Part shown: positions 8,636 to 18,902 of the stretch, piece by piece | Layout of the letters: the number at the start of each line of letters is the position of its first letter | Numbering within the stretch: position 1 is the stretch's first letter | Made by a program: the position numbers and the translations under genes | The notes under the pieces: generated by a model | Databases searched by the model: none | What the model was told of the DNA's origin: nothing | What the model saw: the letters and a program-made list of their open reading frames with translations, nothing else | NCBI RefSeq assembly: GCF_002217285.1 | Contig: NZ_MUGW01000002.1 | Coordinates: 124,001 to 188,000 of the forward strand | DNA length: 64,000 bases | Direction of reading: 5' to 3' | Origin: Flavobacterium hercynium | GTDB taxonomy: Bacteria; Bacteroidota; Bacteroidia; Flavobacteriales; Flavobacteriaceae

Positions 8636-9403
8636 GTGAAAAAATTATTCAAATTAGTACTTAATACAATTCCCCGTCCTATCTTAATTCGTTTGAGTTA
8701 TGTAGCGCGTCCTATTTTAGCTTATTCATTAAAGGGAGATAAATTTACTGATCCTATTGACGGGAAAAGTTTTAAATCGTTCTTGCCTTATGGATACGGA
8801 AAACAACGTAATAATGTGCTTTCACCTAGTACACTTTCTTTAGAGAGACACCGTTTGCTTTGGTTGTATTTAAACGATCAGACTGATTTTTTTACAGCAC
8901 CAAAAAAAGTACTTCACTTCGCACCTGAACAAGCTTTTTACAAGTTATTCCGCAAACAAAAAAACTTAGATTACACGACTACCGATTTACTTTCACCTTT
9001 GGCAGATGTAAAAGCGGATATCTGTAATTTGCCTTTTAAGGATAATGAATACGATGTGATTTTATGTAATCACGTTTTAGAGCATATTCCGGATGATACA
9101 AAAGCAATGCAGGAATTATTTCGCGTGCTGAAACCAGGCGGAATGGCTGTTCTTCAGATTCCACAGGATTTATCAAGAGAAGTTACTTTTGCTGATGATA
9201 GTATTACAGATCAAAAAGAACGTGCTAAAATTTTTGGTCAGTACGATCACGTTCGTATTTATGGCCGCGATTATTTTGATAAATTAAGAAGCATTGGTTT
9301 TATTGTAATCGAAGAAGATTATACGAATAAAATTGCACCGGAATTGGTTGAAAAATATTGTTTAGCAAAAGGAGAAATTCTTCCGCTTTGCTTTAAACAA
9401 TAA
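8636..9403 (+). CDS. Class I SAM-dependent methyltransferase
   Basis: 255 aa. The methyltransferase core follows about 85 residues of N-terminal sequence. VLHFAPEQAF stands in the place of motif I, TTDLLSPLADVKADI gives the acidic loop, and NEYDVILCNHVLEHIPDD followed by LFRVLKPGGMAVLQIP is the classic UbiE/COQ5-like motif IV-V block. The substrate cannot be read from the sequence. A GTG start is used, since no nearby ATG is in frame. It lies just after the right arm of the GxxExxY element and 64 bp before the SNF2 helicase gene. Confidence 0.82.
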   Translation: MKKLFKLVLNTIPRPILIRLSYVARPILAYSLKGDKFTDPIDGKSFKSFLPYGYGKQRNNVLSPSTLSLERHRLLWLYLNDQTDFFTAPKKVLHFAPEQAFYKLFRKQKNLDYTTTDLLSPLADVKADICNLPFKDNEYDVILCNHVLEHIPDDTKAMQELFRVLKPGGMAVLQIPQDLSREVTFADDSITDQKERAKIFGQYDHVRIYGRDYFDKLRSIGFIVIEEDYTNKIAPELVEKYCLAKGEILPLCFKQ

Positions 9404-9467
9404 AACTAAACCATTCTATTTTTTTGAGCGAATTCCCCAAATTCTACCAAAATCAAACCAATCAATC

Positions 9468-12368
9468 TTGGATCATACAAATTCATTTCAGTTTTGTTTT
9501 GACATCAGTTTTGAAAAAAATCTGAATGTCCATATCCCAACAGCATACATTGTTGAGAATGTTAGTGATATTAAATATTTAGACAAAAAAGCAACTAAAG
9601 GCGTTTTGGAAAGCTTTGGAATTATCTTTGAAGATTTAAATTCCAATTCTCAAAAAATCCTTACCGCCTGCGAATCTTTAAAGCCTGAATTTATTTTTAA
9701 AAAATTCGGTGCCAAAATCAAATCAGCAAAAACAATTGCTGATTTGCAAAAAGATTCTAAAATTGAATTTGCGATTCGTCAGCATTTAAAATTTCATTTA
9801 AGTTCTTTCTACAGCTTAATTGTACAGGAACAATTTCCATTATCGCTTGAATTGGGAGTCGAAAAAGATTTTTACCGTTCTCGAGTAGAAATTGATCCGC
9901 TGGATTTTGAACCTCAAATTCAATTTGACAAACATACCGAAGGCATTACGTATACCCTATCTTTAAAAGAAAACGACACTACATTTTTACCAATGGATAA
10001 AAATGTAACCATTCTTTTAGATGAACCGGGCTGGCTGATTATTAATAAAAAATTAGGAAGGCTTAAAGAGCTTAATTCTAAAAAACTGACGCCATTTTTA
10101 AAGAAAAAAGCAATTGAAATACCTTCAAAATTAGTTGATAATTATTTTAAAAATTTCATTCCTGAAATTGCTAAAAAAATAGATATCGAAGCAACCGGTT
10201 TTGAGGTTGAGCTTCGTGATACGATTATTTCATGCACGATTCAGTCTGTTTTTGATTTCTTTAAAAACTGCTATTACCTCAACCTTTATTTTGATTATAA
10301 CGGTTATGTATTTGATGCCGGTAAAACTAAAAAAACGCATTCGTTTGTTGATTTCAGCACTGAAAATGAACCCCGAATTATTCAATTTAAACGTAGTGCT
10401 GACGAAGCTTCTTATACCGACAAATTAATTGAAATTGGTTTAATAAAAATCAAAAACGAATTATTTGGATTGCACTCAGAAGCTGAAAATGTTGACACTT
10501 ATCTCAATATTCAATTTATTATTGATCAGAAAGAAAAGCTGGAAAGTCTTGGCTTTACGATTCAAAATTTGAAACTGGAGAGTAAAGAAATCATTGCCGG
10601 AAGTCATACCGTTTCTGCTGCAAAGGCAACCAAAGAAGATTGGTTCGACATTAAAATCATCATTACAATTGGTGATTATGTGATTAATTTCAGCGAAATC
10701 ATCCCTAACATAAAAAGCAAAGAAAGACTGTTTTTACTGCCTGATGGAAATTATTTTTTAATTCCATTAGAATGGTTTAGCAAATACAGTTCACTGGCAA
10801 AATTGGCCAAAACTGAAAACGGAAATCTGCTTTTGCGTAAAAGTAACTTTGCTGCCTTAGATGCGATTCCGGAAATAGCAGACGATGTTATTCATAAGGC
10901 AGAATACGTTGCTTCTGATTTACTAAAAGCAACATTGCGACCTTATCAAATTGATGGTGTGAAATGGCTTTTGGGGCATTTTAATTCGAATTTGGGTGCC
11001 TGTCTGGCTGATGATATGGGACTTGGTAAAACATTACAAACGCTGGCTGTTCTTGTTGCAGTTCAGGAACAATTAGGTTTTACGACCAAAACCACCAATT
11101 TTGATTTATTCGCCAATGAAACTACGATAGAAAGAGAACCGCTCAAAACCTTGATCGTTCTTCCTTCCTCATTGGTTTTTAACTGGTATAACGAATCTGG
11201 AAAATTTACACCGCATTTTTCGAAGATGCAATATGTTGGCAATGACAGAAAATCTTTAGTAAGCAGATTAGAAACAACTGACTTAATTTTTACGAGCTAT
11301 AGTATTGTTCACCGCGATATTTCGATTTTGGAAAAATATGATTTTCGTTATTTAATTTTAGATGAAAGTCAATACATTAAAAACAAAAATTCTAAGATTT
11401 TCAAAGCGATTAATAAAATAAGTACAGGACATAAAATTGCCTTAAGCGGTACACCAATCGAAAACTCGTTAGACGATTTATGGTCGCAAATGCAATTTAT
11501 AAATCCGGATATTTTGGGCAGTTATGCTTTTTTTGCAGAGAATTTTAAAATGCCAATCGAAAAGAAACAGGACGAAGATATTTTAAACGAGCTGAAAAAC
11601 CTCATCCAACCTTATATACTGAGAAGAACCAAAGAACAGGTTTTAAAAGATTTACCGGAGTTATCAGAACAGATTTATTACTGTAATATGGATCCTGAAC
11701 AGGAAAAATTATACGAGAAAGAGAAATCAAAAGCGCGTAATTTTTTACTTAAAACAGATGGTTCCGGCCCTGATAAAATTAGCATCATCAATACGCTGAT
11801 GAAATTAAGACAGCTGAGCAATCACCCAAAAATGGTGGATGCGGACTCTGAAATTGATTCCGGAAAATATATTGCCGTGACTAATTATCTGGAGAATTTG
11901 GTCAAAGCCAAGCAAAAAGTGATCATTTTCAGTTCATTTGTTACCAATTTAAATTTTTACACCGATTGGTGTAAGGAAAACAAAATAACGTTTTGCGAAA
12001 TCACAGGCGAAACTCCTGCTGCTAAAAGAGAACAGCAAGTCAACTTGTTTCAGGAAAAAGAAGAGCCTTTGTTGTTTTTTATCTCGCTAAAAGCGGGTGG
12101 CGTTGGTTTGAATATTACTAAAGCTTCTTATGTTTTATTCTTAGATCCGTGGTGGAATCCTTTTGCCGAAAAACAAGGTGTCGGAAGGGCACATCGAATT
12201 GGACAATTGAACAAAGTAAACGTAATTCGCTTTATTTCGAAAAATACGGTAGAAGAAAAAATAATCAAATTACAAGAGAACAAAAAGCTCTTATCTGATT
12301 CCCTTCTGGAAGAAAGCTATATCAATGATGAAATCGAAGTTAATTTAGATTACATACTAGGTTCTTGA
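9468..12368 (+). CDS. SNF2-family DEAD/DEAH-box helicase
   Basis: 966 aa. The N-terminal half (about 1-480) is not a recognisable domain. The C-terminal half is a full SNF2 ATPase: motif I LADDMGLGKTLQT (about residue 516), the DEAH-type box as DESQ (Asp632), motif III SGTPIENSLDDLWSQ, motif V SLKAGGVGLNIT and motif VI GRAHRIGQ. It resembles the bacterial RapA/HepA-like helicase class acting on DNA or on RNA polymerase-DNA complexes; its specific target is unknown. The start is a TTG (9468), the only plausible start before the conserved region, so the exact N-terminus is uncertain. Fusion to a SWIM zinc finger, common in such proteins, is not seen. Confidence 0.9.
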   Translation: MDHTNSFQFCFDISFEKNLNVHIPTAYIVENVSDIKYLDKKATKGVLESFGIIFEDLNSNSQKILTACESLKPEFIFKKFGAKIKSAKTIADLQKDSKIEFAIRQHLKFHLSSFYSLIVQEQFPLSLELGVEKDFYRSRVEIDPLDFEPQIQFDKHTEGITYTLSLKENDTTFLPMDKNVTILLDEPGWLIINKKLGRLKELNSKKLTPFLKKKAIEIPSKLVDNYFKNFIPEIAKKIDIEATGFEVELRDTIISCTIQSVFDFFKNCYYLNLYFDYNGYVFDAGKTKKTHSFVDFSTENEPRIIQFKRSADEASYTDKLIEIGLIKIKNELFGLHSEAENVDTYLNIQFIIDQKEKLESLGFTIQNLKLESKEIIAGSHTVSAAKATKEDWFDIKIIITIGDYVINFSEIIPNIKSKERLFLLPDGNYFLIPLEWFSKYSSLAKLAKTENGNLLLRKSNFAALDAIPEIADDVIHKAEYVASDLLKATLRPYQIDGVKWLLGHFNSNLGACLADDMGLGKTLQTLAVLVAVQEQLGFTTKTTNFDLFANETTIEREPLKTLIVLPSSLVFNWYNESGKFTPHFSKMQYVGNDRKSLVSRLETTDLIFTSYSIVHRDISILEKYDFRYLILDESQYIKNKNSKIFKAINKISTGHKIALSGTPIENSLDDLWSQMQFINPDILGSYAFFAENFKMPIEKKQDEDILNELKNLIQPYILRRTKEQVLKDLPELSEQIYYCNMDPEQEKLYEKEKSKARNFLLKTDGSGPDKISIINTLMKLRQLSNHPKMVDADSEIDSGKYIAVTNYLENLVKAKQKVIIFSSFVTNLNFYTDWCKENKITFCEITGETPAAKREQQVNLFQEKEEPLLFFISLKAGGVGLNITKASYVLFLDPWWNPFAEKQGVGRAHRIGQLNKVNVIRFISKNTVEEKIIKLQENKKLLSDSLLEESYINDEIEVNLDYILGS

Positions 12369-12447
12369 TAATTTGTTCTTAAATCCAACAGAACAGCATC
12401 TTATTCGTACATAAAATTGCTATATTTACAATCTTAACGTTATTAAG

Positions 12448-13707
12448 ATGCCAAAATTTTTAGTTCAAAACCTTCTATTGTTTTTCATTTTTACTTCTGC
12501 TACAGCGCAGGAAGTACAAACTGAAATATTGCCGCCTTATAATATTAAAACAGTTACGTTTGTTCAGGGGGGAACCAATGTTGTACCAATATTTGAACTA
12601 GGCTCTTCTTTTGAATTTCAATTTGATGATTTGTTTGGTAATGAAGCCAACTATTATTATGAAGTAACACATTGTGATTATAATTGGAAACCTACCGATA
12701 TTCCAAAACTGGATTACATTCGCGGATTCGACAATCAGCGTATTATGGATTATTCCAATTCTTTTAATACCCTTCAGGTTTATTCGCATTACCGATTGGC
12801 ATTTCCTAATCAATTTACAACTCAAATTCGCCTATCAGGTAATTACATGCTGAAAATTCTGAATGAAGACCGTGATGTTGTGTTTTCGAGAAAATTTATT
12901 GTTTTTGAAAATAAAGCCACCGTTTCTGCACAGGTAAAACGAAGCAGAGAAGTGAGCAATATAGCGTTCAAACAAAACCTTGATTTTTCTATTTCTTCTA
13001 ATGATATTGCTTTTCAGACACCGATACAAAATGTAAAAGTGTTATTGCTTCAAAATGGGGATTTTAGTACGAGTATGAAAAATATTGTTCCGCAATATAC
13101 TATCGGAAATGAGCTGGTTTATAAATACGACAAAGAAACGCAGTTTTGGGGTGGAAACGAATTTTTATATTTTGAAAACAAAGACATTCGTGCTGCCGCT
13201 AATAACGTAGGTAAAATTAATTCCAATAGCGATATTTACAGTGCTTATCTGCATACCAATGCGGCAAGAGGAAGCCAGATTTATACCGTTTATCAGGATA
13301 TAAACGGAAACTTTGTTGTGAAAAACATCAATGGAGCCAGCAATGACATCGAAGCCGATTATGCCTGGGTTTACTTTAGTCTTTCTGCACCGGCATTCAG
13401 ACTCAATAAAGACATTTACATTACCGGAATGTTCAACAATTACAGTTTATCTCCAGAATACAAAATGGATTATAATACTGAAAGGGATGTTTATGAAAAA
13501 GCTATTATGATCAAGCAGGGGTTTACGAGTTACGAATATAAAGTAGCAGACCGAAAAGGCATAATTGACTATGAAAATGCGATCGATGGTAACTATTATC
13601 AGACTGAAAATGAATACACAATACTTGTATATTACAGACAAAGCTCTGATCGTTATCAGCGTGTTATAGGAAAAGGAAATGCAAGCTCTGTCAATATCAT
13701 CAACTAA
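12448..13707 (+). CDS. Type IX secretion system plug protein (DUF5103)
   Basis: 419 aa with a signal peptide (MPKFLVQNLLLFFIFTSATAQ). The first domain shows the DUF5103/T9SS_plug signature: SFEFQFDDLFGNEANYYYEV, then THCDYNWKP and LDYIRGFDNQRI. The C-terminal end (YEYKVADRKG, EYTILVYYRQSSDRYQRVIG) also fits. In Flavobacterium johnsoniae this family was found as the periplasmic plug that closes the SprA translocon pore when PorV is absent. That supports a type IX secretion system in this organism, although no other T9SS gene is in the window. Neighbours are a SNF2 helicase and apaG, so it is not in a secretion operon here. Confidence 0.88.
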   Translation: MPKFLVQNLLLFFIFTSATAQEVQTEILPPYNIKTVTFVQGGTNVVPIFELGSSFEFQFDDLFGNEANYYYEVTHCDYNWKPTDIPKLDYIRGFDNQRIMDYSNSFNTLQVYSHYRLAFPNQFTTQIRLSGNYMLKILNEDRDVVFSRKFIVFENKATVSAQVKRSREVSNIAFKQNLDFSISSNDIAFQTPIQNVKVLLLQNGDFSTSMKNIVPQYTIGNELVYKYDKETQFWGGNEFLYFENKDIRAAANNVGKINSNSDIYSAYLHTNAARGSQIYTVYQDINGNFVVKNINGASNDIEADYAWVYFSLSAPAFRLNKDIYITGMFNNYSLSPEYKMDYNTERDVYEKAIMIKQGFTSYEYKVADRKGIIDYENAIDGNYYQTENEYTILVYYRQSSDRYQRVIGKGNASSVNIIN

Positions 13708-13787
13708 AACATTGTTAAAGGATTTCTATTGAATGATTTTTTTTTGTATGTTTGTCATTATAACACTCACATTTATACTACTTTAGT

Positions 13788-14174
13788 ATGGTTTCTCAGA
13801 TTACACGAGGCATAAAGATATCTGTTTTAACTAGTTTTGAAGGTACTTACTTCAAAAACTACAAGATTCATTTTGCGTTTAGTTATGTAATTAAAATCGA
13901 AAATCACAGTAAAGATTCTGTTCAGTTAACCTCACGTCACTGGGAGATATTTGATTCTCTAAATGACATCGAAATCGTTGATGGAGAAGGCGTTATTGGT
14001 AAAAAACCGGTTTTAAAACCAGGTGAAGATCATACCTATAGCTCTGGATGTTTATTATCATCTCCTTATGGAGCAATGAAAGGCCATTTCAATATGGTTA
14101 ATTTTACCTCAACAAAAACATTCAAAGTTATTGTTCCCACTTTTAGAATGTGTGCTCCATTTGCTCTAAATTAA
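13788..14174 (+). CDS. apaG: ApaG family protein (Co2+/Mg2+ efflux-associated)
   Basis: 128 aa, the usual ApaG length, with the fibronectin-III-like ApaG core: HFAFSYVIKIENHS, VQLTSRHWEIFDS, then VDGEGVIGKKPVLKPGE and YSSGCLLSSPYGAMKGHF. ApaG is named from enterobacterial loci linked to cobalt resistance; its biochemical role is still unclear. A TATGTTTG -7 box lies at 13747-13754. The stop codon overlaps the stop of the convergent phosphoesterase gene by 3-4 bp, so the two transcripts run tail to tail with no terminator between them. Confidence 0.93.
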   Translation: MVSQITRGIKISVLTSFEGTYFKNYKIHFAFSYVIKIENHSKDSVQLTSRHWEIFDSLNDIEIVDGEGVIGKKPVLKPGEDHTYSSGCLLSSPYGAMKGHFNMVNFTSTKTFKVIVPTFRMCAPFALN

Positions 14175-14812
14175 TTTAGCGCAATTTCGATTACTTCATC
14201 TTTGGTAATAGCATATACTTTATCATTTTCTGTAGGAATTACATAAGAATTACCTGTAAATTCTCCAAAAGCCGGAAATATTAATTGATTTGGTTTTCTA
14301 AAAAAGCAGGATAAATTCAAAAATTGTCTTCCCATTCCGCGTAATTTTATTCCGGGATGAATGTGTCCGCAAAAGTTAAAATATCCTTCTCTTTCTGTTG
14401 GATGATGTGTCAGTAAAAAATCATCAAAAATTAATTCTTTATAAATTTCAATATTCAAATCTGTGTAATATTGTTTAGAAATAATATCATGGTTACCTTC
14501 TACTAAAATGATTCGCTTCGCATGCTGCTTCGTCCATTCTGAAAAAAGATTCCATTCGTTATTGATTGTACTATGAAACAAATCTCCTAAAAAAACAATG
14601 GTTTCCGCATCAAACATTTCCAACACAGCGCTAAGACGGGTAAAGTTTTCAAAAATAGCATCCTTTGGAATTCCGATTCCGTGTTTTCTAAAATGGGCTA
14701 CTTTCCCCAAGTGAACATCAGAAATGAGAAGCATCTTTTTGCTTTCCCAAAAAATGGCTCCTGACTGATGCAACGTAAAATGTTCGTTATTAATATTTAT
14801 AATCATATTCAA
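14171..14812 (-). CDS. pdeM: Ligase-associated DNA damage response metallophosphoesterase (PdeM/MPE)
   Basis: 213 aa. Calcineurin-like metallophosphoesterase motifs in order: LLISDVHLGK (about 28-37), FLGDLFHS, VEGNHDII, LTHHP and NFCGHIHPG. In Pseudomonas putida the orthologous MPE is a manganese-dependent DNA endonuclease and phosphodiesterase and belongs to a four-gene repair cluster (MPE, exonuclease, ligase, Lhr helicase). The same four genes are present here; this is the last in transcription order, 12 bp after the helicase stop. The target DNA damage is not known. The first ATG (14812) is used; a second at 14806 is possible. Confidence 0.92.
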   Translation of the reverse strand: MNMIININNEHFTLHQSGAIFWESKKMLLISDVHLGKVAHFRKHGIGIPKDAIFENFTRLSAVLEMFDAETIVFLGDLFHSTINNEWNLFSEWTKQHAKRIILVEGNHDIISKQYYTDLNIEIYKELIFDDFLLTHHPTEREGYFNFCGHIHPGIKLRGMGRQFLNLSCFFRKPNQLIFPAFGEFTGNSYVIPTENDKVYAITKDEVIEIALN

Positions 14813-14824
14813 TCTAAAGTACTA

Positions 14825-17284
14825 TTATTTCATGTAACTGGCTGTCATTTTCTTTATTCTTTCCTGCAAAGTTTCGCTGGACAATTTTTCTCTAAGTCTG
14901 TCTGTAATGATCGGAAAACTAAATGGTGTAGGCTTCATACATTGTTTCCAGACGATGGTTTGTTTATTGATTCTTTCCAACGCCTGCAGCAAACGACCTT
15001 CTTCTAACTGATGTTCGAATGTTTCTGTAAAAGCTTGCTGAAGGAGTAAATTATCAGGTTCATAATCTCTAAAAACTTCAAACAGCAATTGAGAACCGCT
15101 TTGCAAATGTTTACTCTTAATGGGTTTCCCTGGCATTCCGGTAAATACTAAACCCGCAATTACGGCAATATCTCTAAATTTTCTGCGCGCCATTTCTGTC
15201 GCATTCAGGCTTTTTTGCAAATCTTCATGTACATATTCCGTCGAAAACAAATTATTATCAAGCACTGCCTGTATGTCTATTAGCTGATCTGAAAGCAATT
15301 CGAATCCGTAATCATTGTAGGCAAGAGAAAAAGTAATGGAAGATAACAAACTAATTCGGTATGACAGAATACTCGCTAAAGCTTCATGCACAAACCGACC
15401 TTCGAAAGGATAAAAAACAGCATGATATCCTTCTCTGGTTTTAAATGTTTCTATTAAAAACTCATCGTCTCCGGGAACAATACTTTCTTTTCGCTGTCTC
15501 TCAAAAATGGGCTTCAATGCTTTTAACTCAGGAGAGAGATTTTCATTGTTAGCAGCATATAATTCTTCCCGCAACAATTCACTCATTTGTGCCGAGAAAC
15601 TCATTCGCCCGCCCATCCAGCTGACTGTTCTCGACGTTTTTTTGGGATCTGCTTTTCGTACTAAAACCTGCATGTTTTTGACCCGAAATAATTCAAGTCT
15701 CTTTCCAGCAAAGGTAAATACATCTCCGGGTTTCAACTTAGAGGCAAACCATTCTTCAATGTTACCGATATAACCGCCACTCAAAAACTTAACATTCAAA
15801 GAAGCATCGCCAACAATGGTTCCGATTTGCATTCTGTGGTGCATGGCGATCAAACGACTATTGATTTTATATCGTCCGTCTTCTTCTACTTCTACTTTTT
15901 TGAATTCATCATAAGCCTGCAAACTCTGACTTCCGTTCGTGATAAAATTCAGAATCCAATTCCATTTTTCCGGTGTTATATTTTGATAACAAAAGGTATT
16001 TTTTACTTCTTCGTAAATCTCATCCGGAAAAAATCCGTCCGAAACCGCCAAAGTATTCAAGTATTGCACCAGAACATCCCAGCTATTCAAATACGGAATT
16101 CGGTCTTCTACGACATGTTGCGCAACAGCTTTTTTTAATGCAGAAGCTTCTATTAATTCCATCGCATGTGTTGCCAGAAAATAAATCACACTTTCTTTAC
16201 CCGGCTGGTGACCGCTTCGACCTGCTCTTTGCAGGAAACGCGCAACGCCTTTTGGTCCCCCAATCTGAACAATACTTTCTACAGGTGCAAAATCGACTCC
16301 AAGATCAAGACTTGACGTACAGATAACGACTTTTAGTTCTTCGTTTCTAATGGCATTTTCGACCCATTGTCTTATTTCCCTGCTAATACTTCCGTGATGC
16401 ATTGCCATATCTCCGGCAAATTCAGGATATTTTTCAAGAATCGCCTGATACCACATTTCGCAGGAAGAACGCACGTTTGTAAAAACCAAAGTAGTTTTAC
16501 TTTTCCTGATGATTTTAGCCACCTCATCGATAAGGTGCAATCCCATGTGTCCACGCCACGGATACGTTTCCATTTTTTCAGGAAGCAACGACACTACTTT
16601 TATCTTTTTATTGATGCTGGCTTTTATCAAAACTGAGTTTTGATACGCCTCTGAATCTAATCCTAATAAAACTTGTTGTGCTAATTCCAAATTACCTATC
16701 GTAGCAGAAATTCCCCAAATGCGCATTTTAGGAGCAACGGTTTTTAATCTGGACAAGGCGAGTTCCATTTGCACACCACGTTTGGTACCTAATAATTCGT
16801 GCCATTCATCGACAACAATAGCGGTGCAGGAAGCAAATGTTTTGGCAAATTCTTTTGATGCTAAAAGTAATTGCAGACTTTCCGGTGTTGTAACCAACAA
16901 GTCCGGCATTTTTTTGCTTTGCTTCGTCCTTTCACTTTGAGACGTATCACCGGAACGAATCCCAACCGTCATTTGCAAATCCAGATCTTCTACTATTCGT
17001 TCTGCTGCCTGTTTTATTTCTACAGAAAGTGCCCGCAAAGGTGTTATCCAAATGGCTTTTAATCCGGGCTTGTGTTTATTTTTATAATCAGGATTTGCTT
17101 TTATGTAATTGAGTACGATCGGAAACCATAAAGCATACGTTTTTCCACTTCCGGTTGGAGCGTTTAGTAATCCGTTCTTGCCTTGTAAAAAAGCGGTCCA
17201 AGTTTGGGTTTGAAACGGAAAAGACTTCCATCCCTGTTTGTGAAACCAATTTTCGGCAATCGTATAAAGTTCGTCTCTGTTCAT
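14825..17284 (-). CDS. Ligase-associated DNA damage response DExH-box helicase (Lhr-Core)
   Basis: 819 aa, the size of the compact Lhr-Core helicase rather than full-length Lhr (about 1500). Motifs: Walker A NAPTGSGKTY (41-50), WITPLRALS (Ia), the DExH box as VVDEWHELLG, SATIGNLE (III), VFTNVRSSCEMWYQ (IV), CTSSLDLGVDF (V) and QRAGRSGHQPG (VI), followed by winged-helix and Lhr C-terminal core segments. Lhr-Core is a 3'-5' ATP-driven translocase that unwinds RNA:DNA hybrids in vitro. It is the third gene of the operon, 13 bp after the ligase gene. Confidence 0.95.
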   Translation of the reverse strand: MNRDELYTIAENWFHKQGWKSFPFQTQTWTAFLQGKNGLLNAPTGSGKTYALWFPIVLNYIKANPDYKNKHKPGLKAIWITPLRALSVEIKQAAERIVEDLDLQMTVGIRSGDTSQSERTKQSKKMPDLLVTTPESLQLLLASKEFAKTFASCTAIVVDEWHELLGTKRGVQMELALSRLKTVAPKMRIWGISATIGNLELAQQVLLGLDSEAYQNSVLIKASINKKIKVVSLLPEKMETYPWRGHMGLHLIDEVAKIIRKSKTTLVFTNVRSSCEMWYQAILEKYPEFAGDMAMHHGSISREIRQWVENAIRNEELKVVICTSSLDLGVDFAPVESIVQIGGPKGVARFLQRAGRSGHQPGKESVIYFLATHAMELIEASALKKAVAQHVVEDRIPYLNSWDVLVQYLNTLAVSDGFFPDEIYEEVKNTFCYQNITPEKWNWILNFITNGSQSLQAYDEFKKVEVEEDGRYKINSRLIAMHHRMQIGTIVGDASLNVKFLSGGYIGNIEEWFASKLKPGDVFTFAGKRLELFRVKNMQVLVRKADPKKTSRTVSWMGGRMSFSAQMSELLREELYAANNENLSPELKALKPIFERQRKESIVPGDDEFLIETFKTREGYHAVFYPFEGRFVHEALASILSYRISLLSSITFSLAYNDYGFELLSDQLIDIQAVLDNNLFSTEYVHEDLQKSLNATEMARRKFRDIAVIAGLVFTGMPGKPIKSKHLQSGSQLLFEVFRDYEPDNLLLQQAFTETFEHQLEEGRLLQALERINKQTIVWKQCMKPTPFSFPIITDRLREKLSSETLQERIKKMTASYMK

Positions 17285-17297
17285 CGTATAAGATAGA

Positions 17298-18899
17298 TTA
17301 TACTATCATACTTTTTAAATCATCAATGGAATTGGCTTCTTCAATCTTTTTATCGTGTCGCCATCTCAAAATTCTTGGAAATCGGGTTGCAATACCACTT
17401 TTATGTCTTTTGGAAAGGGCAATACCTTCAAAGCCAATTTCAAAAACCAATTGCGGTGTTACGCTTCGCACAGGACCAAATCGCTCCAATGTATTCTTTT
17501 TTATAAAATCATCTACTTTTCTAAATTCAGCATCGGTTAAACCTGAATAGGCTTTTGCAAATGTTACGAGTTCTTTTTCTCCATCATCATTAGTTTGCCA
17601 AAGCGCAAAAGTATAATCTGTAAATAAATTAGAACGTCGTCCGTGTCCTCGCATGGCGTAGGTTAAAACAGCATCAATAACCAAAGGTTCTATTTTCCAT
17701 TTCCACCAATCGCCTTTTTTTCTTCCTACCAAATAAGGTGAATCGTTTCGTTTTAGCATTAAGCCTTCGCTTTTCATTTCTCTGGCGCGCATTCTTTCGG
17801 CAGTAACATCTTCCCAGGAATGGAGTAAAACCCGTTCTGATAATTGAAAACAAGATGTTTTATCTTTTATCAGTTCATATAGTTTTTCGAGAAATATTCT
17901 GCGTTCTTCGTATTGTAATCTTCGGATATCTTCTCCTTCCCATTCCAGAATATCATACGCTTTTAAAATTACTGGCACTTTTTGCAGCAAACTTGCAGAT
18001 ATGGTTTTGCGTCCAATTCGGGCTTGTAAATCATTAAAAGTTCCTATTTCTCCCTCGGGAAAAGCTAAAATTTCGGCATCGATTACAGTTCCATTTGGAA
18101 TAATACCAACCAGCGATTTAAATTCAGGATATTTATCGGTTACCAGCTCCTCACCTCTTGACCAGACATAAATTTCGTTGTCACGAATAATGGTTTGCGA
18201 CCGAATCCCGTCCCATTTATGCTCTATCGACCAATCTTCCGGATTACCCAGATTCTCTACTTCTCCCTCGATAGGATAGGCCAAATAAAACGGATAGGGT
18301 TTGGATAGAAAGTCACTGCTTTTTTCATCTAAAATCAATTCCTGAAAAGTGATCGTATTCGGATCCCAATTCCCCATTAATTTGTACGCCAAAGCATCTT
18401 CCTCTACATTTTCTGCTTTGGACAAAGCTCGCGTCATTAGTTTTTGGCTTACGCCGATTCTCAGACTTCCGGTAATTAATTTGGTAAAAACAAAACGTTC
18501 GTAGTAGTTTAACGCCAGCCAATTCTGTTGGAGATATTCTTTTTTTTCAGGATCTGATTTCTTTTTTAGTGCAATGATTTCCTGAAGAAATTCGGTTAAA
18601 CTTTTATCAGAATGCTCTTTGGTTGTTGGAATTATCAATGCAATCGTTTCGGCAAGATCGCCTACGATATGATAACTTTCTTCAAAAAGCCATAGCGGAA
18701 TATTAGCCAGCTCATTTGCCCAAAGGCGCAATAATGTTGTATTGACAGGTCTGGGCGGACGACGATGCGAGAGAATAGCAATTGTCCAGACCTTGTCCTC
18801 CGGCGATGCGTTCTTAAAGTATAAAGTAAGTGCATCGACTTTTACGGTGGTTTTATTAGAACTGTCTAATGTTTTTATAAGTTGGGCAAAATTTTTCAT
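17298..18899 (-). CDS. ATP-dependent DNA ligase (LigB-type, repair cluster)
   Basis: 533 aa. N-terminal DNA-binding domain (about 1-190), then the nucleotidyltransferase domain with the adenylated Lys228 in EHKWDGIR, motif III VIDAEILAF, motif IV SEGLMLKRNDSPY and motif V WWKWK. A C-terminal OB-fold follows, ending with the RFPRILRWRHDK stretch of this subfamily. It seals nicks using ATP, in addition to the NAD-dependent LigA normal in bacteria (not in this window). It lies between the exonuclease (3-bp gap) and the Lhr helicase (13-bp gap), as in the cluster described from Pseudomonas, which supports a joint repair role. Confidence 0.95.
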   Translation of the reverse strand: MKNFAQLIKTLDSSNKTTVKVDALTLYFKNASPEDKVWTIAILSHRRPPRPVNTTLLRLWANELANIPLWLFEESYHIVGDLAETIALIIPTTKEHSDKSLTEFLQEIIALKKKSDPEKKEYLQQNWLALNYYERFVFTKLITGSLRIGVSQKLMTRALSKAENVEEDALAYKLMGNWDPNTITFQELILDEKSSDFLSKPYPFYLAYPIEGEVENLGNPEDWSIEHKWDGIRSQTIIRDNEIYVWSRGEELVTDKYPEFKSLVGIIPNGTVIDAEILAFPEGEIGTFNDLQARIGRKTISASLLQKVPVILKAYDILEWEGEDIRRLQYEERRIFLEKLYELIKDKTSCFQLSERVLLHSWEDVTAERMRAREMKSEGLMLKRNDSPYLVGRKKGDWWKWKIEPLVIDAVLTYAMRGHGRRSNLFTDYTFALWQTNDDGEKELVTFAKAYSGLTDAEFRKVDDFIKKNTLERFGPVRSVTPQLVFEIGFEGIALSKRHKSGIATRFPRILRWRHDKKIEEANSIDDLKSMIV

Positions 18900-18902
18900 T
18901 GT